Positions 15,097-22,766 of a stretch of 54,050 nt of DNA are shown here, in pieces. How positions within the stretch are numbered: the stretch's first letter is position 1; each line of letters opens with the position of its first letter. A model generated the notes under the pieces. It had not been told where the DNA came from. It did no database searches and was given only the letters and a program-made list of their open reading frames with translations. Source of the stretch: Spirochaetota bacterium. GTDB lineage: Bacteria > Spirochaetota > UBA4802 > JAFGDQ01. The translations under genes and the position numbers were made by a program. The stretch covers positions 1-54,050 of the forward strand of contig JAFGDQ010000029.1 of NCBI GenBank assembly GCA_016932015.1, written 5' to 3'.

Positions 15097-17613
15097 TTAA
15101 TATTGGTTATGACTTTCACGTGCGATTATTTCATCCTGCAGTTCGCGTCCTATACTTGTAAAATAGGCGTTGTAGCCTGTAACCCGAACAAGCAGGTGCC
15201 GGTAATTCTGCGGATGTTTCTGTGCCTCACGCAGCATGTCCGCGTCAATCATATTGATCTGCAGAGCAGAACCGCCGTTTTCTATATATCCTTTCAGAAA
15301 CGCCTTGAACTTTTTTCTGTGTTCCTGATCCCGCAATAGCGACGGATTAAAAGTTATCGTATGGCTTGCGCCGTTTGGCAGATTGCTGAAGTATTCATTC
15401 CAGTCGCCTTTGCCGTCTGCTGCTTTGCCTCCCAGAGCTTTTCCTGCTGAATTCGCGTTTGCTGTAGGCCCGTTAATGTCCGCGCCGTTGGATGGGCAGA
15501 TCGCGTTTGAGAGAAACTGACCCTTCGGCCTGCCGTCAGGGCTTGCTGCCATAATATAGCCGTCGCCAACCCAGTAGTTCCATGAGAGCATGCCGGGCCG
15601 GAAGCGGCGGTTAGTTGATTTTGTAGTATACTTCCAGGTTTCATCTGTCCATAGGTCCATAACAGTGCGCGCCATTTCATCAGCGTAATTGTCGTCTCTT
15701 CCGTATTTTGGCGCACGGTTCTTTGCTTTTGCCTGCAGTACTTCGTGCCCTGCCCAGTTGTCCCGTAATGCCTGTATCAGCTCTGCCATTGTGCATTCCT
15801 TTTTATCAAAGACCAGGTATTTTACTGCAAGAAGCGAATCGACTGCAGTTGCAAATGTAACGCCTTCGACAGTAACAAAGCGAATTTCCGGGCCGTCCTG
15901 TGTTACATCGCGGCCTTTCTCCGCGCACCCTTTAACAAGACAGGAGAGATACGGCGTGGGTGAAAATGCCGCACGGACTTTTTCGGATGCTTCGTATAAT
16001 TCCGCGCTTTTTTTAATGATGAGCTTTGTCTGAGTTACATAGGCTTTCCAGAAATCCTCCCAGGCGGCGAATGATGCTGCATCTCCTGTATTGGCTCCGT
16101 CCCTGTAAATCTTTTCGGGTTTGCCAGTCATCATGTCCGTAAAAGGCAGCAGGTCTTTTCCGCCTGTCAGTGCAAGTTCAACAGCTTTCAGAAGATTCAG
16201 ATTGATGTCAACAGTGCCGGAACGGTCATTGCCCGCCATAGTATTTTCAAGACAGCCTACAGAAGCGTAATCATGTACGTTGTTTTCATTAATAAGATGC
16301 TGTATGCCTGCCATTTTTGCTTCGCGAAGCATTCCTGCCATAGAACGCTCGTCGAAATTCAGCAGGAAAGGAGCTCCCTGGCTTGATGATATCATGTCGA
16401 TTATTTTATCAAGCAGTTCATCCGGAGAGTTGCGGTGCAGCCTGACATTCGGCTTCGGCTCAAGGATCGGCGTCATTTCATCAATTACTTCCAGAAGCGC
16501 ATAGGTCAAATCATTGGTCATGTCTGTACCGTCCGGACCCATGCCTGAAAGATTAAACAGCTGTCCAAAGCCGGCAGTGATTCCCTGATTGCCGCCTACG
16601 CGTATCATTGCGTCATAAGCTGTATTTGCGTGTATCCAGAAGCATTTGAGTATTTCCTTGCCTAATTCACGGTCCATGCCGTTACTGATCGAATGCTCCC
16701 AGAAAGGCAGAAGATACTGGTCCAGCCTTCCAAAGGAAACGCCGGGCCCCGGATAATTCTCATCGCTCATTACGAGCATGTGAGTCAGCCAGAGTGACTG
16801 TACTGCTTCGTGAAATGTTTCAGCCGGTTCCCACGGTACTCTGCCAAGATTATCAGCCATCTGCTGAAGTTCTTCCTTCCGCGACGGAACAAGCTCCCGC
16901 TGCGCAAGCCTGCGGCAAAGCGCTGCGTATTTTGCTGCCAGGTCACGCGGCATTGCTGCGGCAGTCATCATTGCCCTCAGCTGCGCGCCTTTACCGCTTT
17001 TTTGTTCACGATTTGACATTGAATTATATTTCTTTTCCAGATCTTCATATATTCCCTTCCACCCGATATCGAGAACTTTTTTGTAATCCGGAATAAGATG
17101 GCCTGAAGTAGCGCCTGCGTTTCCGTAACCGTGATCATGGAAGCATTTCATTTTTGCACGGGCGCCTTTTTTTCCGTAAATGAGCCTGTCGCGCGCTTTT
17201 GCCTCTTTCTTTGTCCAGCATCTTGAAGCCTGTAAGTTGAAGCGCGCGCCTGCAATAAGGTCACCGGGCAGTATTTCCTGCGGTACATAATTAACCATAA
17301 CTTCCCTGATGAACCACGCTCGCCGCTCCGGCAGGCTCCATTTCCAGAAATCGTCGTGCAGTTTAACCGGCTGTGCTATCTGATGCATTGATGATCTGAA
17401 CGTCTGGAGAAAAGTATAAGTCTCGGGAACAATATAGTAACTTATCTCTTCATAGCAAATGTCCCATGGCGTGCCTGTGGTCCAGACCGTATATTCATTA
17501 TTCCATTTACGGTTTACTCCCTCAAAATAGTAGTCGCGAAGCCAGGTAATACGCGGTGAAAGCCCCATGGGCTCTTTTATTTTATATTTTACTGCTGAGG
17601 CTGATTCATTCAT
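15097..17613 (-). CDS. Glycyl radical enzyme of the PFL-like family, substrate unknown
   Basis: This is an 838-residue enzyme. The C-terminal radical box RVTGYNAYF carries the glycine (G813) and the active-site cysteine is C454 in SVGCLENTMAGNDRSG, with E456 two residues on. The Cys-x-Glu arrangement is found in dehydratases, C-N lyases and arylacetate decarboxylases. The residue after the Glu is Asn, whereas the diol-dehydratase clade has Cys-Val-Glu-Pro, so a decarboxylase-like (4-hydroxyphenylacetate, phenylacetate or indoleacetate) activity is possible but unproven. No HpdC-like small subunit is nearby. No microcompartment shell proteins are present, which argues against a choline or propanediol system. 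The operon is GRE, activase, flavin split-barrel protein. AGGAG lies 7 nt before ATG 17613. A promoter is seen at 17828-17856. Like all such enzymes it would be destroyed by oxygen. Confidence 0.88.
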   Translation of the reverse strand: MNESASAVKYKIKEPMGLSPRITWLRDYYFEGVNRKWNNEYTVWTTGTPWDICYEEISYYIVPETYTFLQTFRSSMHQIAQPVKLHDDFWKWSLPERRAWFIREVMVNYVPQEILPGDLIAGARFNLQASRCWTKKEAKARDRLIYGKKGARAKMKCFHDHGYGNAGATSGHLIPDYKKVLDIGWKGIYEDLEKKYNSMSNREQKSGKGAQLRAMMTAAAMPRDLAAKYAALCRRLAQRELVPSRKEELQQMADNLGRVPWEPAETFHEAVQSLWLTHMLVMSDENYPGPGVSFGRLDQYLLPFWEHSISNGMDRELGKEILKCFWIHANTAYDAMIRVGGNQGITAGFGQLFNLSGMGPDGTDMTNDLTYALLEVIDEMTPILEPKPNVRLHRNSPDELLDKIIDMISSSQGAPFLLNFDERSMAGMLREAKMAGIQHLINENNVHDYASVGCLENTMAGNDRSGTVDINLNLLKAVELALTGGKDLLPFTDMMTGKPEKIYRDGANTGDAASFAAWEDFWKAYVTQTKLIIKKSAELYEASEKVRAAFSPTPYLSCLVKGCAEKGRDVTQDGPEIRFVTVEGVTFATAVDSLLAVKYLVFDKKECTMAELIQALRDNWAGHEVLQAKAKNRAPKYGRDDNYADEMARTVMDLWTDETWKYTTKSTNRRFRPGMLSWNYWVGDGYIMAASPDGRPKGQFLSNAICPSNGADINGPTANANSAGKALGGKAADGKGDWNEYFSNLPNGASHTITFNPSLLRDQEHRKKFKAFLKGYIENGGSALQINMIDADMLREAQKHPQNYRHLLVRVTGYNAYFTSIGRELQDEIIARESHNQY

Positions 17614-17827
17614 CTTATTTCTCCTGAATGATGAAGCATAAAAAAATCTTTTAGTATCTCAGTGGTGTAAAAAAATTATGTGATATACGGATATGCCTGT
17701 TTGAATGTATCTATGATGCGGGATATCTGCGATTTGCAAATAATGATGAGCAGGGCAGCTGGAAGCATATTAAACTTATCTGTATTGCAGGTATTTGCAT
17801 AACCGCACAGGCTTTTCTTTTAATAAA

Positions 17828-17856
17828 AGTATCATTCCGGATTTTTTAAAAGTCAA
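17828..17856 (-). promoter_or_regulatory. Promoter for the glycyl radical enzyme operon, within a 440-bp gap
   Basis: On the - strand TTGACT (17856-17851) and GATACT (17833-17828) have a 17-nt spacer. The leader to ATG 17613 would be about 210 nt, long enough for regulatory structure, though I see no known riboswitch. The rest of the gap (17614-18053) holds no gene that I can support. Confidence 0.45.
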
Positions 17857-18053
17857 TTGAATTTTGAATGTTTTTAAAAGAATATAGTAAGGACTATTTG
17901 ATGTTAAGTAGTAAAAAGAAACAGGTATTCTTCCCGTTTTGATCTTAAAAATATACGGGTAATAAGATTAGACAGAAAAGTACTATTATATTTTTCTCAG
18001 TACCCGGTTGCAGTACATTTTGTATTAAGGTTTATGATTACTAAATCACTTCA

Positions 18054-18443
18054 TTATAACCCATAATTTAATGCATTCTGAATTGCTTTCTTCAAGACAA
18101 AACTGCTTTTTGTTGCTCCTGTGAGAACATCAACTTCAAGTGTCTGCTTATTGATTATTACTTCTGTGAGTTTATCAGCGCCATAACCCGGTCCATGGTG
18201 ATGTTTAAGAATTTCAATTTTTTGAATTGTTCCTTTTTTAACTGAAACAAGTACTTTGGCAGAGTTAATATTAACATTGTATTCTCCGATATACTCTCCA
18301 TCACGGACATTCTTTAAATCAATTTTTATTATTTCCGCCCTTCGTCTTTCATTATTCTGTTTAATACCCGAACAGTCTGATAAACTCATTATAATTAATA
18401 ATAACAAGGAAGCAGATAATAATCGATTCACTATGTTATTCAT
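18054..18443 (-). CDS. FMN-binding domain lipoprotein
   Basis: This 129-residue exported protein has an N-terminal hydrophobic segment (~8-20) ending in a cysteine at 24 (SLSDC), a relaxed spirochaete-type lipobox (Asp at -1 is unusual). Residues ~45-127 form an FMN-binding (PF04205-type) domain: GEYIGEYNVNI, GPGYGADKLTEVIINKQ and DVLTGATKSS. The TGAT-x-S motif is the site where ApbE-type transferases link FMN to threonine, as in RnfG and NqrC. It is the last gene of the apparent Crp-led operon. The likely role is a periplasmic or envelope electron carrier. No ApbE is in the window. Confidence 0.82.
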   Translation of the reverse strand: MNNIVNRLLSASLLLLIIMSLSDCSGIKQNNERRRAEIIKIDLKNVRDGEYIGEYNVNINSAKVLVSVKKGTIQKIEILKHHHGPGYGADKLTEVIINKQTLEVDVLTGATKSSFVLKKAIQNALNYGL

Positions 18444-18452
18444 TTGAATACC

Positions 18453-19016
18453 TCATGCATTATTTGTTCTGTTTTCTCCGCGCAAGTAACGTTCCGCTTT
18501 TATAAAAAGTTCGTGCAGCCTTCTTATTTCCGGAGTCATTTGATGTTTTGATTTTACGGTTTTAATTACAGTTGGAATCCCAGGTAAAAGTATCAGATAG
18601 ATAGGCACGAGAATCATTTCATTCTTCACTAAAATTATATTTACTAAGGTAAATATAATCATACATAATATTGCAGTCGTTAAACCGGGGGCATATGCTT
18701 TATATTGAAATGTCCAGATAACATGCTGAATTGTATTTGTAAGTATAAAGCCGGTTAAAAAAATCACGATAATGCTTCTGATGATTATTGGTGAAATCCA
18801 TGCTATGAAGGTTAATAAAATAGCAGCTAAACTGATAGTTAATATATGAATTCTGATACTTGTATTAGTTGAGGCCGGGAGGTCTGCATAATACTTTTTG
18901 TACCAGTTAAGAATGTTCCATTCTTCGAGTTCATGTATGGAAAATAATACAGGAATTAACCAGATTACGTTTACGCTGTTAATAAAAGATGATAATTGAT
19001 TCATGTTGATCTCCAT
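18453..19016 (-). CDS. HXXEE-motif membrane protein
   Basis: This 187-residue protein has about five membrane helices. The signature HELEEW (H-x-x-E-E) lies after the first helix near residue 28, the hallmark of the HXXEE family (PF13787) of small membrane proteins of unknown function. Conserved His and Glu residues at a membrane face could bind metal or act in catalysis, but no activity is known to me. It sits 9 nt upstream of the FMN-binding lipoprotein and 23 nt after the SDR gene, all on the - strand. The context therefore suggests a role in the same redox or lipid process. The C-terminal 30 residues are polar and basic. Confidence 0.78.
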   Translation of the reverse strand: MEINMNQLSSFINSVNVIWLIPVLFSIHELEEWNILNWYKKYYADLPASTNTSIRIHILTISLAAILLTFIAWISPIIIRSIIVIFLTGFILTNTIQHVIWTFQYKAYAPGLTTAILCMIIFTLVNIILVKNEMILVPIYLILLPGIPTVIKTVKSKHQMTPEIRRLHELFIKAERYLRGENRTNNA

Positions 19017-19039
19017 AAATTATTGATTAAACCATATTT

Positions 19040-19780
19040 TCAGGCAGCTAATTGTTTTATTTTCATTGGAATATAGGTCATCAATCTTAGTATATATGCA
19101 TTCTTCTTACTTTTAATGATCATTCTTTCTATCTTTGCAGCCGCTGTTTCAGGATCGATAATCATGAATGGAGGAATTTTATTTACATTTTTTCTGTCTT
19201 CCTGGAATGTAGTTTTCATTAATCCGGGGAAAAATGATCCTACATTTATGCTTAATTCTTTTAATTCCTGGCGGAGGCCCTCTGTAAAACGCGCAAGTGC
19301 TGATTTGGTTGCTGCATAAACACTGTTATCAGCAAACGCAATTCTGCTGGCTATGGAGTTAACATTCAGAATATAGGCATAATTGCTGAGTTTCAGCAGA
19401 GGAAGCAATGCCTTGATACAATAGAACGGGCCAAAGAAATTTGTTTCAAATTGTTTCCTCATTTCATCGCCGGACAATTCAGATAAATTTTTATGAATCC
19501 CGACACCTGCATTGTTTATTAGAACATCAATATGTTTAAAATTTTTACTTGTTACTTCTGCCATTCGATTTACTTCAGCTTCGTTTGAAATATCGCATGG
19601 AATTAGTATTGCTTTTTTCCCGGACAGTTCTTCAACTTCCTTTTGTGTCTCTTCAAGCAGGCTTCGGGTACGTGCAACAAGTATTAAATTTGTATTTTGA
19701 CGGCATAATCTAAGAGCAATCTCTTTGCCGAGTCCTTTTGATGCTCCTGTAATAACAATATTTTTTTCAGCTAATTTCAT
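19040..19780 (-). CDS. Short-chain dehydrogenase/reductase (SDR)
   Basis: This is a 246-residue classical SDR. The Rossmann dinucleotide motif TGASKGLG begins at residue 11, the NNAG motif is present (VLINNAGVG), and the catalytic set is a serine in NVNSIASR followed by YAATK (Tyr-x-x-x-Lys) 13 residues later. The basic residue in VARTRSLLEE after the second strand suggests NADP(H). The C-terminal segment (RLMTYIPMKIKQLAA) is amphipathic and may touch the membrane. SDRs of this kind act on lipids, sterols or ketones; the substrate is unknown. It is the third gene of the Crp-led cluster, followed by the HXXEE and FMN-binding proteins, which suggests a membrane-associated reduction pathway. Confidence 0.88.
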   Translation of the reverse strand: MKLAEKNIVITGASKGLGKEIALRLCRQNTNLILVARTRSLLEETQKEVEELSGKKAILIPCDISNEAEVNRMAEVTSKNFKHIDVLINNAGVGIHKNLSELSGDEMRKQFETNFFGPFYCIKALLPLLKLSNYAYILNVNSIASRIAFADNSVYAATKSALARFTEGLRQELKELSINVGSFFPGLMKTTFQEDRKNVNKIPPFMIIDPETAAAKIERMIIKSKKNAYILRLMTYIPMKIKQLAA

Positions 19781-19800
19781 GGTTATCTCCGGTTCTTAGC

Positions 19801-20010
19801 TTAATTTTCAATCTCTGTTTTACTTTTAAGAGTATGAACGATAATATGCAGTAACACTGCAAAAAATCCGCCAATACTTGTACCGATTACATGATCTGTC
19901 AGGCTTTTGGGGAAGGGGAGTATTGTATAGCTGAGTAATGCTGAAATAACACCGCATATTAGACCTCCGATCAAACTATTTCTTAATAGTCCATTGATTT
20001 TAACTTTCAT
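19801..20010 (-). CDS. Small two-helix membrane protein
   Basis: This 69-residue protein has two hydrophobic helices (~10-30 and ~40-60), a basic N-terminus and a charged tail. I do not recognise a family. It lies between the Crp-family regulator and the SDR gene, with 83 and 20 nt gaps, and has an AAGGAG-type ribosome binding site upstream. Glycine-rich helix faces (IGGLICGVISALL, IGTSIGGFF) suggest oligomerisation. Co-expression with the SDR operon is likely. Confidence 0.65.
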   Translation of the reverse strand: MKVKINGLLRNSLIGGLICGVISALLSYTILPFPKSLTDHVIGTSIGGFFAVLLHIIVHTLKSKTEIEN

Positions 20011-20093
20011 AAATTTTCTCCTTTATTGTTAGATAAAAAAATATTTTATAGAGAAAATATACAGAAAGGTAAAACGGGAGTCGTTGATGTATG

Positions 20094-20684
20094 TTAAGAT
20101 TGTTTTAAATTTGCGCGGATCCTGCTGAGTGATTCCGGTGTGATTCCAAGGAATGATGCTATATGATACTGGCTTATTCTGTTTACGAGATTCGGATAAT
20201 CATGCCGAAACTGCAAATATCTTTCCTGAGCATCAACAAGCAGTAGCTGACTTTCTCTTTTCTGATAAAGAATAAATATTAATTCCGCCATTTTTCTGGC
20301 GAATGTCTGCCAGCAAATATGACTGTTCAGCAAATCATCATATGTCTTATAATCAATTACAAATAACTTGGTATCTTCCAGAGCCTGAATATAAATATCT
20401 GATTCTTCTCTGCGAATAAAGGGTTTGTAGGCAACAACTACCGAATACTCCGGACAAAAATGCTTGTTAACTTCTTTTCCAGATTCATCAATATAGAAAA
20501 GGCGGCACAGGCCTGAAATGTTAAAAGCTATGCGGTCCGGAATTTCACCGGCCTGTAGAAAATATTCACCTTTTTTAAGATAGATGATCTTTTTGTGTTT
20601 GAATAATTTACGGAGCTCTTCTCTGGGAATTCCTTTGTAAAAATTCATGGAATGTGCCAGATTTTCGAGATAATTTGATTCCAT
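20094..20684 (-). CDS. Crp/Fnr-family transcriptional regulator
   Basis: This 196-residue protein has an N-terminal cyclic-nucleotide-binding-like beta-roll (residues ~20-115, with LKKGEYFLQAGEIPDRIAF) and a C-terminal helix-turn-helix (ISQYHIASFLGITPESLSRIR, ~170-190). No Fnr-type cysteine cluster is present: the two cysteines near 60 and 78 do not form the N-terminal four-Cys motif. The effector is therefore not O2 through [4Fe-4S]; small-molecule binding is possible. It heads a same-strand run of five genes (regulator, small membrane protein, SDR, HXXEE protein, FMN lipoprotein), so it probably controls them. The family resembles the regulators common in Bacteroidetes and spirochaetes that lack cAMP pocket residues. 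Confidence 0.85.
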   Translation of the reverse strand: MESNYLENLAHSMNFYKGIPREELRKLFKHKKIIYLKKGEYFLQAGEIPDRIAFNISGLCRLFYIDESGKEVNKHFCPEYSVVVAYKPFIRREESDIYIQALEDTKLFVIDYKTYDDLLNSHICWQTFARKMAELIFILYQKRESQLLLVDAQERYLQFRHDYPNLVNRISQYHIASFLGITPESLSRIRANLKQS

Positions 20685-20787
20685 AGCAGTTTATATTATA
20701 GAATTTGCTTCATCAGGTTAAAATGAATATTAAATTATTTAGATTAGAAATTATTATTTTGATCAGGAATAAGATAGCAGTGCTGTC

Positions 20788-21117
20788 TCAATACGGATAC
20801 TCATAAAAAGCCGTAACAGTTCCCTGCGCATCTCTTGTGGATTCGCCTGCAACAATACGGTCGTCTTCATAAATATATACAGTTATTTTTTCCAGAGAGC
20901 CATCAAGTTTGGAAGCACTTATTTCAAGATAATCAGGATTCTCATAAACAAACTCCTGCATACCTGTTCCTGAAACAGTTGTCTCTGTATAGCCTGAAGT
21001 AATAACCGCGGTCCAGTCATTATCGTATTCAATTATTATTTTCCCGGTTGTATCTTCTCCCTGGCATGCCGGAATAACAAACAGTAAAAGAACGAAAAGA
21101 TATTTTTTAAAAACCAC
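20788..21117 (-). CDS. Small lipoprotein of unknown function
   Basis: This 109-residue protein has a clear lipoprotein signal: a basic start, a hydrophobic core and a lipobox ending in cysteine C18 (VIPAC). The mature part is beta-rich (IIIEYDNDWTAVITSGYTETTVSG), suggesting a small envelope beta-sandwich. I do not recognise a family. The start is GTG 21117, with AAGGAG about 10 nt upstream. It is flanked by the Crp-family gene and the radical SAM gene on the same strand with gaps of about 100 nt, so it may be independent. Confidence 0.65.
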   Translation of the reverse strand: MVFKKYLFVLLLFVIPACQGEDTTGKIIIEYDNDWTAVITSGYTETTVSGTGMQEFVYENPDYLEISASKLDGSLEKITVYIYEDDRIVAGESTRDAQGTVTAFYEYPY

Positions 21118-21225
21118 GGGTTATATTCTCCTTTGATAATCGTTTAACAAAAGATAAGACATTTGTTGCTATTCTTAAGGTTCCCTTGCCGGAATAACCG
21201 GCAGGGGAGTAATAATTATAAACTG

Positions 21226-22104
21226 TTACAGCGCTCTCATATGTTCGGGCCTTAAAATTCTTTCATCTCCGGTAGTTATTACCTCATTGATCATTGCAAC
21301 AACCTTGTCTCTTTCCTCCGGCAGCTGCGCCCTGATCGGAAGATAGTTGGAAGCGTGATTTGAAGTAAAGAAGCAATTTCTTTTTACATTCATATTTTCA
21401 AGCATCAGCTTAAGCTCTGTCAGCAGGCCGAATTTATCAGGCAGTTCGAATTTGCCTTCAAGCATCTGCTTGTGCAGTTCCGTACCGGGCACTATCATTA
21501 CAGTCAGGGCGGAAGCAAAGTCAGGTGACATGTCGCTGAGATGTTTGCCTGTGTCAATGGCGTGCTCTTTACTGAGCTCAACGCCGCCGATCCCAAGAAG
21601 AACAGTCTGTGAAAGCAGCATTCCGGCAGCTTTTATCTTTTCTGCTGTTTCAAGCTGTTTATGAGGGAATGCGCCTTTCTTTATTCTTCTCAAGACTTCC
21701 TTGTTCCCGGTTTCTATTCCCTGATAGATAATACCGAGCCCTGCTTCTCTTAGCTGTATCAGCTCTTCCGGAGTTTTCTTGAGTATCGCTTTTGTGTTCG
21801 CGTAAGTTCCTATTCTTTTTACTTCCGGAAGATTCTTCCTTATTCTGCCGATTATATCAAGAAGCACTTCTGTCGGAAGTATCAGGGAATCGCCGTCTGC
21901 AAGGAATACCTTGTCAAATGATCCTCTGTATTGTTTTGCTTCTTCAATGTCGGCATATATTGTTTTCATATCCTTTATGTAGAATTTTTTATCTTTAAAG
22001 GAATGGCAGAAAGTGCATTTATTATGAGAACAGCCTACAGCGATCTGCAGTATTAAACTGTTTGCTTCGCTGGGCGGCCGGAATATTGATCCTACGTAAT
22101 CCAT
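21226..22104 (-). CDS. Radical SAM protein with a CX4CX2C cluster motif
   Basis: This is a 292-residue radical SAM enzyme. The cluster-binding cysteines C25, C30 and C33 (GCSHNKCTFC) show CX4CX2C spacing, one residue longer than the usual CX3CX2C. Other barrel features are FLADGDSLIL (GGE-like position), IYQGIETG and LLGIGG. There is no auxiliary-cluster domain and no TRAM, B12 or PqqE-like C-terminus. The reaction cannot be assigned; the family is often annotated simply as radical SAM or Elp3/YhcC-like. It starts 11 nt after queE on the same strand, suggesting co-transcription with the queuosine gene and the exporter. A link to tRNA modification is possible but is context-based only. Confidence 0.82.
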   Translation of the reverse strand: MDYVGSIFRPPSEANSLILQIAVGCSHNKCTFCHSFKDKKFYIKDMKTIYADIEEAKQYRGSFDKVFLADGDSLILPTEVLLDIIGRIRKNLPEVKRIGTYANTKAILKKTPEELIQLREAGLGIIYQGIETGNKEVLRRIKKGAFPHKQLETAEKIKAAGMLLSQTVLLGIGGVELSKEHAIDTGKHLSDMSPDFASALTVMIVPGTELHKQMLEGKFELPDKFGLLTELKLMLENMNVKRNCFFTSNHASNYLPIRAQLPEERDKVVAMINEVITTGDERILRPEHMRAL

Positions 22105-22115
22105 AATTGCTCCTG

Positions 22116-22766
22116 TTAAGTTTTTGGTTCGCCGTCAGGCCATAAAATTTTATGGAGTTGAAGGTTTAATCTTACAGGTAATTTGTCAATAAGTATTAAA
22201 TTCGCCAACTCTGTGCCTGAAATCTTTCCATATACAGGCGAAAAGTTTATGATTATTTTTTTATTATTCAGATGCTTTTTTATGAAATCAACTGAAAAAT
22301 GATAATCGTTTATATCTAATATAACAAATTTTAGCTCATCACGGCTATTCATAAATTCAAGATTCTGATGTAAAAAAGAGGAACTGTGCCCGCTTGACGG
22401 TGTTTTTACATCTACAATCTTAATTACCTGCTGCGGAACGTCTTTAATGCTGATGCTGCCGTTTGTCTCCAGCTGAACAGTAAATCCTTTTTCGATCAGC
22501 GCTTTCATAAGCATTATTGAATTTTTCTGAAGAAGCGGTTCTCCGCCGGTTATTGTCACATGATGAATATTATTATATTTTTCAGCTGTTTTAACAAGTT
22601 CATCTATTGAAGTTTCTTTTCCTGAGGTTATGGTTCGTGCGTAGTCCGTATCGCAGTAGCTGCAGCCGAGATTACAGCCGGCGAGCCTTATAAACAGGCT
22701 AGGGAAACCGGCATTGGAACTTTCTCCCTGAAGGGAATGAAATAATTCATTAACAATTACTTTCAT
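22116..22766 (-). CDS. queE: 7-carboxy-7-deazaguanine synthase
   Basis: This is a 216-residue radical SAM enzyme that converts 6-carboxytetrahydropterin to 7-carboxy-7-deazaguanine in preQ0/queuosine synthesis. The cluster cysteines are C31, C35 and C38 in AGCNLGCSYCDTDYA. ITGGEPLLQ is the SAM-contact segment, and the C-terminal LNLQLHKILWP is a QueE hallmark. The N-terminal NELFHSLQGES is also diagnostic. The ATG shares its A with the TAA stop of the MFS gene (TAATG), so translation is coupled to it. The other preQ0 genes (queC, queD, queF) are not in this window. Confidence 0.93.
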   Translation of the reverse strand: MKVIVNELFHSLQGESSNAGFPSLFIRLAGCNLGCSYCDTDYARTITSGKETSIDELVKTAEKYNNIHHVTITGGEPLLQKNSIMLMKALIEKGFTVQLETNGSISIKDVPQQVIKIVDVKTPSSGHSSSFLHQNLEFMNSRDELKFVILDINDYHFSVDFIKKHLNNKKIIINFSPVYGKISGTELANLILIDKLPVRLNLQLHKILWPDGEPKT

